Assembly (NCBI GenBank): GCA_003641415.1
Contig: QNAG01000101.1
Location: 1 to 9,287, forward strand
From: Candidatus Zixiibacteriota bacterium
GTDB taxonomy: Bacteria; Zixibacteria; MSB-5A5; GN15; FEB-12
Length of the DNA stretch: 9,287 nucleotides
Reading direction: 5' to 3'
Each line of letters begins with the position of its first letter. Position 1 is the first letter of the stretch. Below, piece after piece: positions 1 through 5,822 of the stretch. The notes under the pieces were generated by a model. The model did no database searches. It had not been told where the DNA came from and saw only the letters and a program-made list of their open reading frames with translations. The position numbers were made by a program, and so were the translations under genes.

Positions 1-597
1 ACCCTGGGACTGATGCTGTGTGGTTTACATCAACCCACGAGCGGTACGATAAAGTATTTCGGGCGGGGTGGTGAGCAGATTACAACAGACCTCGTTTGCG
101 GTAGAGTGTCGGCTGTCCTGCAACAGCCGGAGCGGCAGTTTTTTCTGCCGACTTGCGCGGAAGAAGTAGCTTTTGGACCACAAAACTTCGACCGTCCTTT
201 AGATGCGGAAGGGATAAAACAGTTTCTTGATATGGCAGGTTTGAATTGGGAAGTTTTCTCAGAAAGGGACCCATTTCGTTTGTCCGGTGGTGAGAAACGC
301 CGACTTGCTTTCGCAGCGGTGCTATCTATGATGCCCCAGATTGTTATACTGGATGAACCCACCTGTGGACTGGATCAGGAAGGAGTCGGTCGTTTTATTG
401 TGCTCGCTCAAGCTCTACATGAGAGAGGTAAAGGACTGGTGGTTATCACTCATGACGGTGATATCTTACAAGCGCTGGCTGACCGAATCCTTCGGCTTGA
501 TAATGATGGCAACGGGCAGGCATTTAGAAGGGAGACTTTCTTCGCTGATGAACAACTCGCCGGTACAGTCTCCCCTCGCACGTGGTCATTGGGGTAG
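1..597 (+). CDS. ABC transporter ATP-binding protein, ECF/CbiO type, 5'-truncated by window edge
   Basis: ATPase of an ABC importer, most like the energy-coupling-factor (ECF, CbiO/EcfA) group that powers uptake of vitamins or of cobalt/nickel at the cytoplasmic face of the membrane. The frame is open to base 1 (T-L-G-L before the first Met at 13), so the true start lies left of the window; the leading T is probably the end of Walker A. Counting from that Met: Q-loop VLQQPE (35-40) followed by the FLPT..EEVAFGP stretch typical of ECF ATPases, signature LSGGEKRR (90-97), Walker B IVILDEP (110-116), D-loop GLD (119-121), H-loop H147. All visible catalytic motifs are intact, so it looks functional. 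No EcfT or substrate-binding partner follows it, so the substrate cannot be told; partners may lie upstream. The short tail after about residue 165 has no recognised regulatory domain. Confidence 0.9.
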   Translation, partial: TLGLMLCGLHQPTSGTIKYFGRGGEQITTDLVCGRVSAVLQQPERQFFLPTCAEEVAFGPQNFDRPLDAEGIKQFLDMAGLNWEVFSERDPFRLSGGEKRRLAFAAVLSMMPQIVILDEPTCGLDQEGVGRFIVLAQALHERGKGLVVITHDGDILQALADRILRLDNDGNGQAFRRETFFADEQLAGTVSPRTWSLG

Positions 598-763
598 CAC
601 ACAAGGGTGATTAATACCAACTGATAAACTGACAAAATCTAATAGCAATACTCCGAACCTGACAGGTGTCTTTGCACAAGGAAGCAATTCGCACAAAAAA
701 GATAACACAAATAAGATAATATGTTCCCGCAAAGTGATAATGTCCTATATGCGCGAAGTCCCC

Positions 764-821
764 GTAGGTCAGAACCCTTGCGGTCCTGACGAAAGTTAGG
801 TTGGCAAGCAACCTGACCTAC
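764..821 (+). repeat. Twin-hairpin dispersed repeat, copy A
   Basis: A 58-bp element made of two adjacent hairpins. Hairpin 1 is 768-790: arms GTCAGAACC and GGTCCTGAC, loop CTTGC, one A-C mismatch. A GAAA spacer (791-794) follows. Hairpin 2 is 795-817: arms GTTAGGTTG and CAACCTGAC, loop GCAAG, one wobble pair. An outer 4-bp stem, GTAG (764-767) with CTAC (818-821), closes both into a potential three-way junction. It shares sequence and plan with copies at 1399-1454 and 2587-2643. Like the 2587 copy it is followed by AAAAC. It lies in the leader of the nuclease-like gene, ending 11 nt before that gene's GGAGG. Confidence 0.88.
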
Positions 822-832
822 AAAACCGAAAC

Positions 833-837
833 GGAGG
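833..837 (+). promoter_or_regulatory. Ribosome binding site of the nuclease-like gene
   Basis: GGAGG, 7 nt before the ATG at 845. It is the only strong Shine-Dalgarno in this leader and fixes the start. It lies 11 nt past the right arm of repeat copy A, so folding of that repeat in the mRNA could affect its accessibility (inference). Confidence 0.7.
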
Positions 838-844
838 AAGCCGC

Positions 845-1315
845 ATGAGTATCAGTTTCCGCAACTCTGCCGCATTTGGAAAGCGAATCGAATACTACAT
901 CGTTGGCCTAATGCTCAAGGAGGGGCTTGATGTCTATATGCCATTGGTTGATGACGACGCTATAGACACCGTGGTCAAGAAGCCTGATGGGAATTTTGTC
1001 GAAGTACAGATCAAAGCCCGCTCGAAAGATGTAGTCTTCGGAGATGCCGCACTATTCGCCGCCCTGACGCACGAGTACAGACCAAACTACTGGTTTGTAT
1101 TCTACTCCGAGAGGATAGATAAAGTCTGGATACTGTCCTCCAAAGAGTTCATCGAAGAGTCCAATCAAAACAAGAAGGGCAAGAATAAAGGTAAGAGATC
1201 AATTTGGTTCAATGGCAAGAATACGAAGGCAAAGAGCGAGCATGTTAAGCCTCAGTTCGAGAAATATCTTGCGACTAATTTCAAACGAATCATCCAAGAC
1301 GACCCGGACGCATAA
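845..1315 (+). CDS. Small PD-(D/E)XK nuclease-like protein, function unknown
   Basis: A 156-aa soluble protein whose N-terminal half fits the PD-(D/E)XK nuclease fold of Holliday-junction-resolvase-like and DUF4365-like proteins. Visible features: an N-terminal helix with E16 (GKRIEYYI), an acidic turn with the candidate metal ligand D41 (DDDAIDTVV), then a strand with E53, Q55 and K57 (FVEVQIKAR), i.e. an E-x-Q-x-K form of the (D/E)XK motif. W83 and a hydrophobic strand (WFVFYSE) follow. Residues 108-118 are very Lys/Gly/Asn-rich and probably a loop. There is no membrane segment or signal peptide. The start is supported by GGAGG at 833-837. It stands alone between the ABC gene and an opposing gene cluster, with no methylase or toxin-antitoxin partner, so it could be a solitary DNA-processing or defence enzyme, or an inactive relative. 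Family placement rests on motif reading only. Confidence 0.62.
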   Translation: MSISFRNSAAFGKRIEYYIVGLMLKEGLDVYMPLVDDDAIDTVVKKPDGNFVEVQIKARSKDVVFGDAALFAALTHEYRPNYWFVFYSERIDKVWILSSKEFIEESNQNKKGKNKGKRSIWFNGKNTKAKSEHVKPQFEKYLATNFKRIIQDDPDA

Positions 1316-1398
1316 GGCACAATGATGAACGAACCTGAAACCAGAGCAAAACACACGGCCAAACCGAGCAAAGCCCAAGAGGGAATAGCAAACAAACT

Positions 1399-1454
1399 GT
1401 CAGGAGGCTTGTCCTCCTGACGAAGAAGTCAGGACCGCAAGGGTCTTGACCTAC
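1399..1454 (-). repeat. Twin-hairpin dispersed repeat, copy B (inverted)
   Basis: Copy in the opposite orientation to the other two. On the plus strand it reads hairpin 2 first: GTCAGGAGG (1399-1407), loop CTTGT, CCTCCTGAC (1413-1421), a perfect 9-bp stem. A GAAGAA spacer follows, then hairpin 1: GTCAGGACC (1428-1436), loop GCAAG, GGTCTTGAC (1442-1450), one wobble pair. CTAC (1451-1454) closes it. The second hairpin's inner bases differ from copies A and C while pairing is kept, which suggests selection for structure. It cuts off a minus-strand signal-peptide reading frame at about 1454. Confidence 0.86.
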
Positions 1455-1533
1455 TACTCTCGCTTTGCGTCAACCCCGGCTCACTGGCCACAGCCAGCAG
1501 GAGCAGGGTCGCTATGTTCTTCTTTCGCATCAT
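1429..1533 (-). pseudogene. Truncated signal-peptide gene, cut by repeat copy B
   Basis: A 34-codon minus-strand frame starting ATG-ATG at 1533, overlapping the stop of the 273-aa gene (GAATGATG, 4-nt ATGA overlap) and preceded by a GGGGGGA purine run that can serve as a ribosome site. It begins with a convincing export signal: basic MMRKKN, hydrophobic IATLLLLAVA, then a polar region. After about 26 residues the frame enters repeat copy B at 1454 and stops at a TGA inside its hairpin (1431-1429). The natural reading is a translationally coupled secreted-protein gene whose body has been lost and replaced by the repeat. No homologous continuation was recognised beyond the repeat. A tiny peptide gene is possible but less likely. 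Confidence 0.55.
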
Positions 1534-2351
1534 TCCCCCCATTTTAGCATCTGCTGCGCAAACCTCGCACTACGCGTTCCCGGATGATCTGAGATGATCT
1601 GCTGGAGAAGTTCAGTCTTTTCACCCTTGGAGAGTTTGCCGGTAAGAGTTCTCAGACCCTGTTCGTTGTATCCGGAATTGGGGAATTGTCGTAACAATTC
1701 ACTTTTCGGTGCTATTTCCCGCATGGCTTTCTCGGCATACACACTGTTCGGGAATTGGTTCACTATCTGTCGAAATTCTTGGTTCGTCGAATCAAAAGGA
1801 TCCTTCAGCCAGAGCGCATACGCGGTGTTCAGAAGCTTATATGCTTCCATTTCATTCTCTGTAACTTCCACTACTTCGAAATCGACCTCCTGTGAAAATG
1901 TGTTTCCATACCGACCGCGCACACTGTACTTCCCAGGTGCAAGCAATCCGAAACGTTGGCGAAGGAGGCTTCTGTAGGTACTGAACAGCTCAAGGAGATC
2001 ATAGCAGCCATAGAGTTGTTCCTTCGGGTGTAAAAGCAACCCCGGTCCTTTAGCCGGTCCCATGTTGTACAAGAGTCCCGTATACTTCATATGTTCCCCT
2101 CGCCCGTCTTTCAACTCAACAGAAAACGGACCCGGACTCTGGCAAGGTGGGAATAATCCCCCTGCTCTCATAGTATCCGAACTGACATTTATCAACGTTA
2201 TGTCCAGCCATATGGGTTCACGTTCGAGAAAGACCTCTTTCGATAGCTCTATCTCCAGCTTCAGCTTTGGGTTGCTGCCTGCTGTGGTTGTGGATACCAG
2301 AATCGAGAGCAGCAAACCCAGTAGGGTCATACACTTTACTACGTATCTCAT
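1530..2351 (-). CDS. Secreted protein with Ig-like N-terminal and TPR-like C-terminal region
   Basis: A 273-aa protein of unknown function with a clear Sec signal peptide: MRYVVK, hydrophobic core about 8-19, likely cleavage near TTTA-G (24/25). There is no lipobox. Residues about 28-163 alternate in the beta-strand manner of an Ig-like sandwich (LKLEIELSKEVFLEREP, a WLDITLINVS strand, then the APGKYSVRGRYGN strand pair); C70 and C116 could form a disulfide. Residues about 165-270 are helical with repeated FPNS-x-Y...A phrases (200-210 and 223-229) and a DHPGTRSARFA phrase near 255-265, like the TPR repeats of YbgF/BamD-type envelope proteins. Such proteins act in the envelope or outside the cell as scaffolds; no catalytic motif is visible. 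Start chosen for GGAG 8 nt upstream. It lies 22 nt after the metallopeptidase remnant and overlaps the truncated gene downstream, so these were probably one operon. Confidence 0.72.
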   Translation of the reverse strand: MRYVVKCMTLLGLLLSILVSTTTAGSNPKLKLEIELSKEVFLEREPIWLDITLINVSSDTMRAGGLFPPCQSPGPFSVELKDGRGEHMKYTGLLYNMGPAKGPGLLLHPKEQLYGCYDLLELFSTYRSLLRQRFGLLAPGKYSVRGRYGNTFSQEVDFEVVEVTENEMEAYKLLNTAYALWLKDPFDSTNQEFRQIVNQFPNSVYAEKAMREIAPKSELLRQFPNSGYNEQGLRTLTGKLSKGEKTELLQQIISDHPGTRSARFAQQMLKWGE

Positions 2352-2373
2352 AGTTCCACTCCGTTTCTCAAAA

Positions 2374-2586
2374 TTACCATTCTACCCACCCTATCTTTTC
2401 GCAACAATTAGAACAGAAGTGGGGATTAAAGGACAAATCTTCACCAGTACACCAAGAGATTTTGCCGCTACCCATAACACAGCTGGGATCACTATGATCT
2501 AAACTCATCTGCAAGGTGAGAGTGTCGCACAGATGAGAGAGATCAGCTCTGACATGACCCAATTCGTGTATAACAGCAAACAAACT
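2374..2586 (-). pseudogene. C-terminal remnant of a zinc metallopeptidase
   Basis: About 70 codons of minus-strand frame ending in TAA at 2376-2374. It carries HELGH (the HExxH zinc-protease motif, plus positions 2554-2568), a further His seven residues after the second motif His (VRADLSH), then a Cys-rich tail: HLC, SCVM, SWC, HFCSNCC. Together these resemble the C-terminal half of metzincin/archaemetzincin-like secreted proteases, where HExxH, a third His and a Met-containing turn (here CVM) form the site. The His spacing is one residue longer than the standard HExxHxxGxxH, so family assignment is uncertain. The upstream part of the protein is absent: the frame runs directly into repeat copy C at 2587, stays open through it, and begins at a GTG at 2694 with no ribosome site. 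It stops 22 nt before the 273-aa secreted gene. Confidence 0.6.
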
Positions 2587-2643
2587 GTAGGTCAGGACCC
2601 TTGCGGTCCTGACGAAAGTCAGGTTGGTAAGCCTCCTGACTAC
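2587..2643 (+). repeat. Twin-hairpin dispersed repeat, copy C
   Basis: A 57-bp copy in the same orientation as copy A. Hairpin 1 is perfect: GTCAGGACC (2591-2599), loop CTTGC, GGTCCTGAC (2605-2613). The GAAA spacer is 2614-2617. Hairpin 2 (2618-2640) keeps only the outer six pairs, GTCAGG with CCTGAC. The outer GTAG arm faces a shortened TAC, followed by AAAAC as in copy A. Its left edge meets the metallopeptidase remnant. The 14 bases AGCAAACAAACTGT at the left edge are also found at the left edge of copy B. Confidence 0.87.
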
Positions 2644-2723
2644 AAAACTTGGCATGTTCAGATAATCACGTCCAAACAAACCGGACCTTGCCACCCAGCT
2701 AAGTTAAATCCCTGAGATAGCTG
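2644..2723. other. Gap downstream of the KOR-Nuo operon
   Basis: The gene-free stretch 2352-2723 (372 bp) holds the metallopeptidase remnant and repeat copy C. Its last 80 bp, between the repeat and the operon's final stop codon, show no recognisable gene. No G+C-rich stem with a T-run that would make a convincing intrinsic terminator was seen on either strand. Repeat copy C is the nearest strong hairpin downstream of the operon and could end or stabilise its transcript (inference). Confidence 0.5.
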
Positions 2724-3176
2724 TTACCCGACTGCTTTTACCTTTACCTGAGCTGGCTTGACTTGAGCTATAGGTTTGTATTCGAGTGCCTTTGTCGGAC
2801 AAAACCGGGCACAAGCCGGATCACCACCACACAAGTCACACTTAACCACCTGGTCTTGTCCGCTGTCATAAATACTGCAACCAAACGGACAGGCGGCGGT
2901 ACAAGCCATGCACTTGACACATTTATCCTGATTTAGTTCAATCGCTCCAGTTTCTTCGTTACGTCGCAATGCGCCAACCAGGCATGATTTCACACAAGCG
3001 GCATCATCGCATTGCAGGCATGTCACCGGCACCCAGAGGTCTTTGAAGCCGCCCCCCATAACGAAGATACGAGAACGTCCAGGTTTTCCATCAATTGCAT
3101 GATTGAAAGAGCAGGCAAGTTCGCAGGTACGGCACCCTATACAGCGATTTGGCGTTACAACCAAACGGGATTTCAT
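2724..3176 (-). CDS. 4Fe-4S ferredoxin with four clusters, CooF/HycB-like
   Basis: A 150-aa cytoplasmic electron carrier of the family of poly-ferredoxin subunits (CooF, HycB, DmsB-like) that wire oxidoreductase complexes together. Sixteen cysteines form four [4Fe-4S] sets: C12-C15-C18-C22, C53-C56-C61-C65, C86-C89-C92-C96, C113-C116-C122-C126 (an extra C100 follows the third). The C-terminal Lys/Val-rich tail has no known role. An ATG nine codons upstream (3203) is in frame, but 3176 is preferred: GGAGG lies 10 nt upstream and the start makes a one-base TAATG overlap with the previous stop, the arrangement also seen between korB and korC. Last gene of the operon; it probably passes electrons between the NuoEF/G-like subunits, the KOR enzyme and soluble partners (inference). 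Confidence 0.88.
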   Translation of the reverse strand: MKSRLVVTPNRCIGCRTCELACSFNHAIDGKPGRSRIFVMGGGFKDLWVPVTCLQCDDAACVKSCLVGALRRNEETGAIELNQDKCVKCMACTAACPFGCSIYDSGQDQVVKCDLCGGDPACARFCPTKALEYKPIAQVKPAQVKVKAVG

Positions 3177-3955
3177 TATACTGTTTCCTCCTCTCTGCTC
3201 CATTGGGCTAATCGACCCATAGTAAGCGCGATTTCCTTGCGGCGGCAGTCATCGCAAACATCAAAATACTCACGAGGAATGTTGCGGGTTTCGCTGAGGC
3301 TGTCGGCGAATTCTTTGGTAATGGTCAGTTTGCCGCATTTAGAGCAGGCAATCTTTTCAAACTGTTTACCCCAGATCGAGCGTGAAGCCCCCTCTTCGCT
3401 AAACTTGATATGGCCAGTGGGGCAGCACTGAGCGCAAGCCAAACATCCGACGCAATCCGGCGGGGCTTCCTTTAGAGGTGGCGCCACCTCCTTGGAATGA
3501 CCACGACCAACAGTGGATATGGCTGAAAATCCCATGCGTTCACAGATACGTGTACACAGACCGCACAAGATGCAATCATCACCGTCGGGAATCTCTTCGT
3601 AACTTGTTTTTGTGACACCGTGTTCGGCTGCCAGTTTACGCACAAAAAGCGAGTTGGGATGACGAGCCAGGTACAGGTCAAGAAGTGTCTTGCGAATCTC
3701 GTTGACTGTCTCGGAATGCGTGTTGACAATAAGACCATCGGCAACCGGGTAGAGACAGGATGTTACATAGTTTTTCCAACCATCCCAGTCGGCTTTCGTT
3801 ATTTCCACCGTGCAAAGGCGGCAAGAACCAAACGGCTCGACCGCATCATGCTGACAGATTGCCGGGATGTCGATTCCCATTCGCTTGATCACATCCAGCA
3901 ACATCTCGCCATCGTTAGCCTGAACTACTTGCCCGTTTATAGTAAGATGAACCAT
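3176..3955 (-). CDS. NuoG N-terminal/HoxU-like Fe-S subunit
   Basis: A 259-aa subunit matching the electron-transfer N-terminus of NuoG, HoxU and HydA, without any catalytic domain. A plant-type [2Fe-2S] domain carries C34, C45, C48 and C67 (GSCRLCTVE). The next region, where NuoG has its His-Cys [4Fe-4S] motif, reads ARHPNSLFVRKLAAEHG with no Cys, so that cluster is absent. Two [4Fe-4S] sets follow: C128-C131-C134-C138 and C168-C171-C174-C178. The end adds an unusual pair, C204xxC207 and C234xxC237, probably a zinc ribbon or a further cluster. There is no H-cluster or molybdopterin domain. It should take electrons from the FMN subunit NuoF and hand them on. Start at 3955 is supported by AGGAG 6 nt upstream; 9 nt separate it from nuoF, and it overlaps the ferredoxin gene by one base. 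Confidence 0.85.
   Translation of the reverse strand: MVHLTINGQVVQANDGEMLLDVIKRMGIDIPAICQHDAVEPFGSCRLCTVEITKADWDGWKNYVTSCLYPVADGLIVNTHSETVNEIRKTLLDLYLARHPNSLFVRKLAAEHGVTKTSYEEIPDGDDCILCGLCTRICERMGFSAISTVGRGHSKEVAPPLKEAPPDCVGCLACAQCCPTGHIKFSEEGASRSIWGKQFEKIACSKCGKLTITKEFADSLSETRNIPREYFDVCDDCRRKEIALTMGRLAQWSREEETV
3187..3191 (-). promoter_or_regulatory. Ribosome binding site deciding the ferredoxin start
   Basis: GGAGG on the minus strand, inside the end of the preceding gene, 10 nt before the ATG at 3176. It favours this start over the in-frame ATG at 3203, which would place the GGAGG inside the coding region. Confidence 0.6.
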
Positions 3956-3964
3956 CGGTTTCTC

Positions 3965-5821
3965 CTATGACACCTCAATGGCGTTCCGCGTGCATACTGC
4001 TTCGCAGGCGCCACATTTGGTACACTTATCCTGATCGATGACATGGACTTCGTTTTTCTTGCCGGTGATAGCATCAAATGCACACGCCGACAAACAAGCC
4101 GTGCAGCCATCGCACTTGTCAGCAATAATATCAAATCTTATAAGCTCTCGACAAACTTTTGCCGGACACTTCTTGTCTCTAATGTGAGCAAGATATTCAT
4201 CGCGGAAGTATCTCACGGTGCTGAGGAAGGGATTCGGTCCCGACTTACCCAGTCCGCATAACGAAGATTTTATGATGACATCCGAAAGCTTCTCCATTTT
4301 TTCGATATCTTCCTCTATTCCCTGACCTTCACTTATCTTTTTAACCATCGCATGTAGTTGGAACAATCCTTCACGACAGGGAACACACTTACCGCATGAT
4401 TCCTCAACCAAGAAAGCGAGGAAATACTTTGCCAAATCGACTACACAGGTATGATCGTCCATCACTATCATACCGCCTGACCCCATCATGGAATAAGCTT
4501 CGGTAAGGGTGTCGAAATCAACCGGCAGATCGAGTTTTTCTTCCGGAAGGCATCCTCCGGATGGACCTCCGGTCTGAACTGCTTTGAATGGTCGGTTGTC
4601 GAGAATACCACCGCCGATATCGTAGATAATCTCGCGTAGTTTGGTACCCATTGGCACTTCGATCAAACCAGTGTTGCGGACTTTGCCAACCAAAGAGAAA
4701 GCTTTGGTTCCGGAGCTCCCGGGTGTGCCAATACCGGCGAACCATTCGCCACCTTTGTCGATTATTACAGGGATGTTGGCGTACGTTTCGACATTGTTCA
4801 GGACAGTAGGCTTATCATGGAAACCTTTGAGAACAGAGCGAACATACTTGGCGCGCGGTTCACCAACCTCGCCAGCTACTGATTTCATGAGAGCTGATGA
4901 TTCTCCGCATACGAAGGCGCCACCCCCACGACTGACATTCAGCGTTAGAGAGAAGCCTGACCCAAGAATATTTTCGCCCAGGAAACCGTATTCTGTCGCC
5001 TGATGGATGGCCAGTTTCAGGTTTTCGATGGCCAGTGGGTATTCCTCACGGACATAGATATAACCCTCGTGGGCTCCAACAGCGTAAGCTGCGATTATCA
5101 TACCTTCCAGAACAGAATGCGGGTCACCTTCCATGATCGAGCGATCCATGAACGCTCCCGGGTCGCCCTCATCACCGTTGCAAATGACATAGTGTGGAGT
5201 ATCTTCCGCTTTTGCGCAGGTAGCCCATTTGCGTCCGGTTGAGAATCCTGCCCCACCACGACCGCGCAACCCGGAGGTGGTAACCTCGGCGATGATTTCA
5301 TCCGGTTTCATTTTCGTCAGGGCTTTAACCAACGCATTGTAGCCATCAGCAACAATATAATCCTCTATCTTATATTGGTCGATATGTCCCAGATTACGCA
5401 AAGCAATCCGCTGCTGGTGGGAATAGAAAGGGATATCGTTGTAGCGTTCTATCTTGTGGCCATTGGAGGGATCGTCGTACAAGAGCCTCTCGACGGTCTC
5501 ATCTTTGCGGATTGACTCATTGATGATCTCTTCTACGTCTTTCGGTTTCACTTTGGTATAGAATGTTCCGCGTGGTTCGATTATAACCAAAGGACCCCGT
5601 TCACAGAAGCCATGACAACCAGTTTCTTTGAGGGCCTCTATCTTAAATCCCCTGATGTGTTTTTTCTTGAGGACCTTGCGGAACTCTTCAACGATCTTTG
5701 CCGCTCCATTGGCCAGGCATCCCGGACCGCAGCAGATCATAATTTTCTTAGTGTGTTTTTTTTCTACTGCAACAAGTTCCTTACGGAGCTTTGTCAACTG
5801 GGCAGGTTTATCGATACGCAT
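3965..5821 (-). CDS. nuoF: NADH-binding flavoprotein, NuoF/HydB/HndC type with extra Fe-S domains
   Basis: A 618-aa diaphorase subunit that exchanges electrons between NAD(P)H, FMN and Fe-S clusters in the cytoplasm. N-terminal thioredoxin-like [2Fe-2S] domain: C30-x4-C35 and C69-x3-C73. The central NuoF core has GLRGRGGAGFSTGRKW (184-199) and GDEGDPGAFMDR (216-227) for NAD/FMN, and GGGAFVCGESSA (299-310). The [4Fe-4S] ligands are C476, C479, C482 (ESCGKCVPCREG) and C522. The C-terminus adds a two-cluster ferredoxin: C570-C573-C576-C580 and C600-C603-C606-C610. This layout and length match the B subunit of electron-bifurcating [FeFe] hydrogenases (HydB, HndC) and related formate dehydrogenases rather than plain complex I NuoF (about 440 aa). 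Extra cysteines C552 and C557 are also present. No partner hydrogenase gene is visible. One base separates it from nuoE, whose last codons supply its ribosome site. Confidence 0.95.
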   Translation of the reverse strand: MRIDKPAQLTKLRKELVAVEKKHTKKIMICCGPGCLANGAAKIVEEFRKVLKKKHIRGFKIEALKETGCHGFCERGPLVIIEPRGTFYTKVKPKDVEEIINESIRKDETVERLLYDDPSNGHKIERYNDIPFYSHQQRIALRNLGHIDQYKIEDYIVADGYNALVKALTKMKPDEIIAEVTTSGLRGRGGAGFSTGRKWATCAKAEDTPHYVICNGDEGDPGAFMDRSIMEGDPHSVLEGMIIAAYAVGAHEGYIYVREEYPLAIENLKLAIHQATEYGFLGENILGSGFSLTLNVSRGGGAFVCGESSALMKSVAGEVGEPRAKYVRSVLKGFHDKPTVLNNVETYANIPVIIDKGGEWFAGIGTPGSSGTKAFSLVGKVRNTGLIEVPMGTKLREIIYDIGGGILDNRPFKAVQTGGPSGGCLPEEKLDLPVDFDTLTEAYSMMGSGGMIVMDDHTCVVDLAKYFLAFLVEESCGKCVPCREGLFQLHAMVKKISEGQGIEEDIEKMEKLSDVIIKSSLCGLGKSGPNPFLSTVRYFRDEYLAHIRDKKCPAKVCRELIRFDIIADKCDGCTACLSACAFDAITGKKNEVHVIDQDKCTKCGACEAVCTRNAIEVS

Positions 5822-5822
5822 C

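Noticed and set aside
674..720. Possible promoter upstream of the nuclease-like gene (TTGCAC at 673-678 and GATAAT at 715-720)
   Set aside because: The spacing between the two boxes is far too long for a sigma-70 pair, and no better -35 stands 17 nt before GATAAT. AT-rich sequence alone is not enough.
611..811. Minus-strand frame of 66 codons across repeat copy A
   Set aside because: Its coding impression comes from the repeat being open in that frame (the same NLTFVRTARVLTY string appears at copy C). There is no ribosome site or recognisable domain.
1322..1420. Plus-strand 32-codon frame starting ATGATG just after the nuclease-like gene and running into repeat copy B
   Set aside because: Only a weak AAGG precedes it and it stops in the repeat hairpin. 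It could be another truncated gene start, but nothing in its residues is recognisable.
764..2643. The three repeats as a CRISPR array
   Set aside because: The copies are about 600 and 1,200 bp apart, differ in orientation and are separated by genes; there is no regular spacer length.
2671..2690. Inverted GTCC...GGAC downstream of the operon as a terminator
   Set aside because: Only a 4-bp stem with no following T-run in the direction of transcription.
3177..3203. Upstream in-frame ATG (3203) as the ferredoxin start
   Set aside because: It would bury the GGAGG at 3187-3191 inside the coding region and add nine residues unlike the family start. The 3176 start has the ribosome site and the TAATG overlap.
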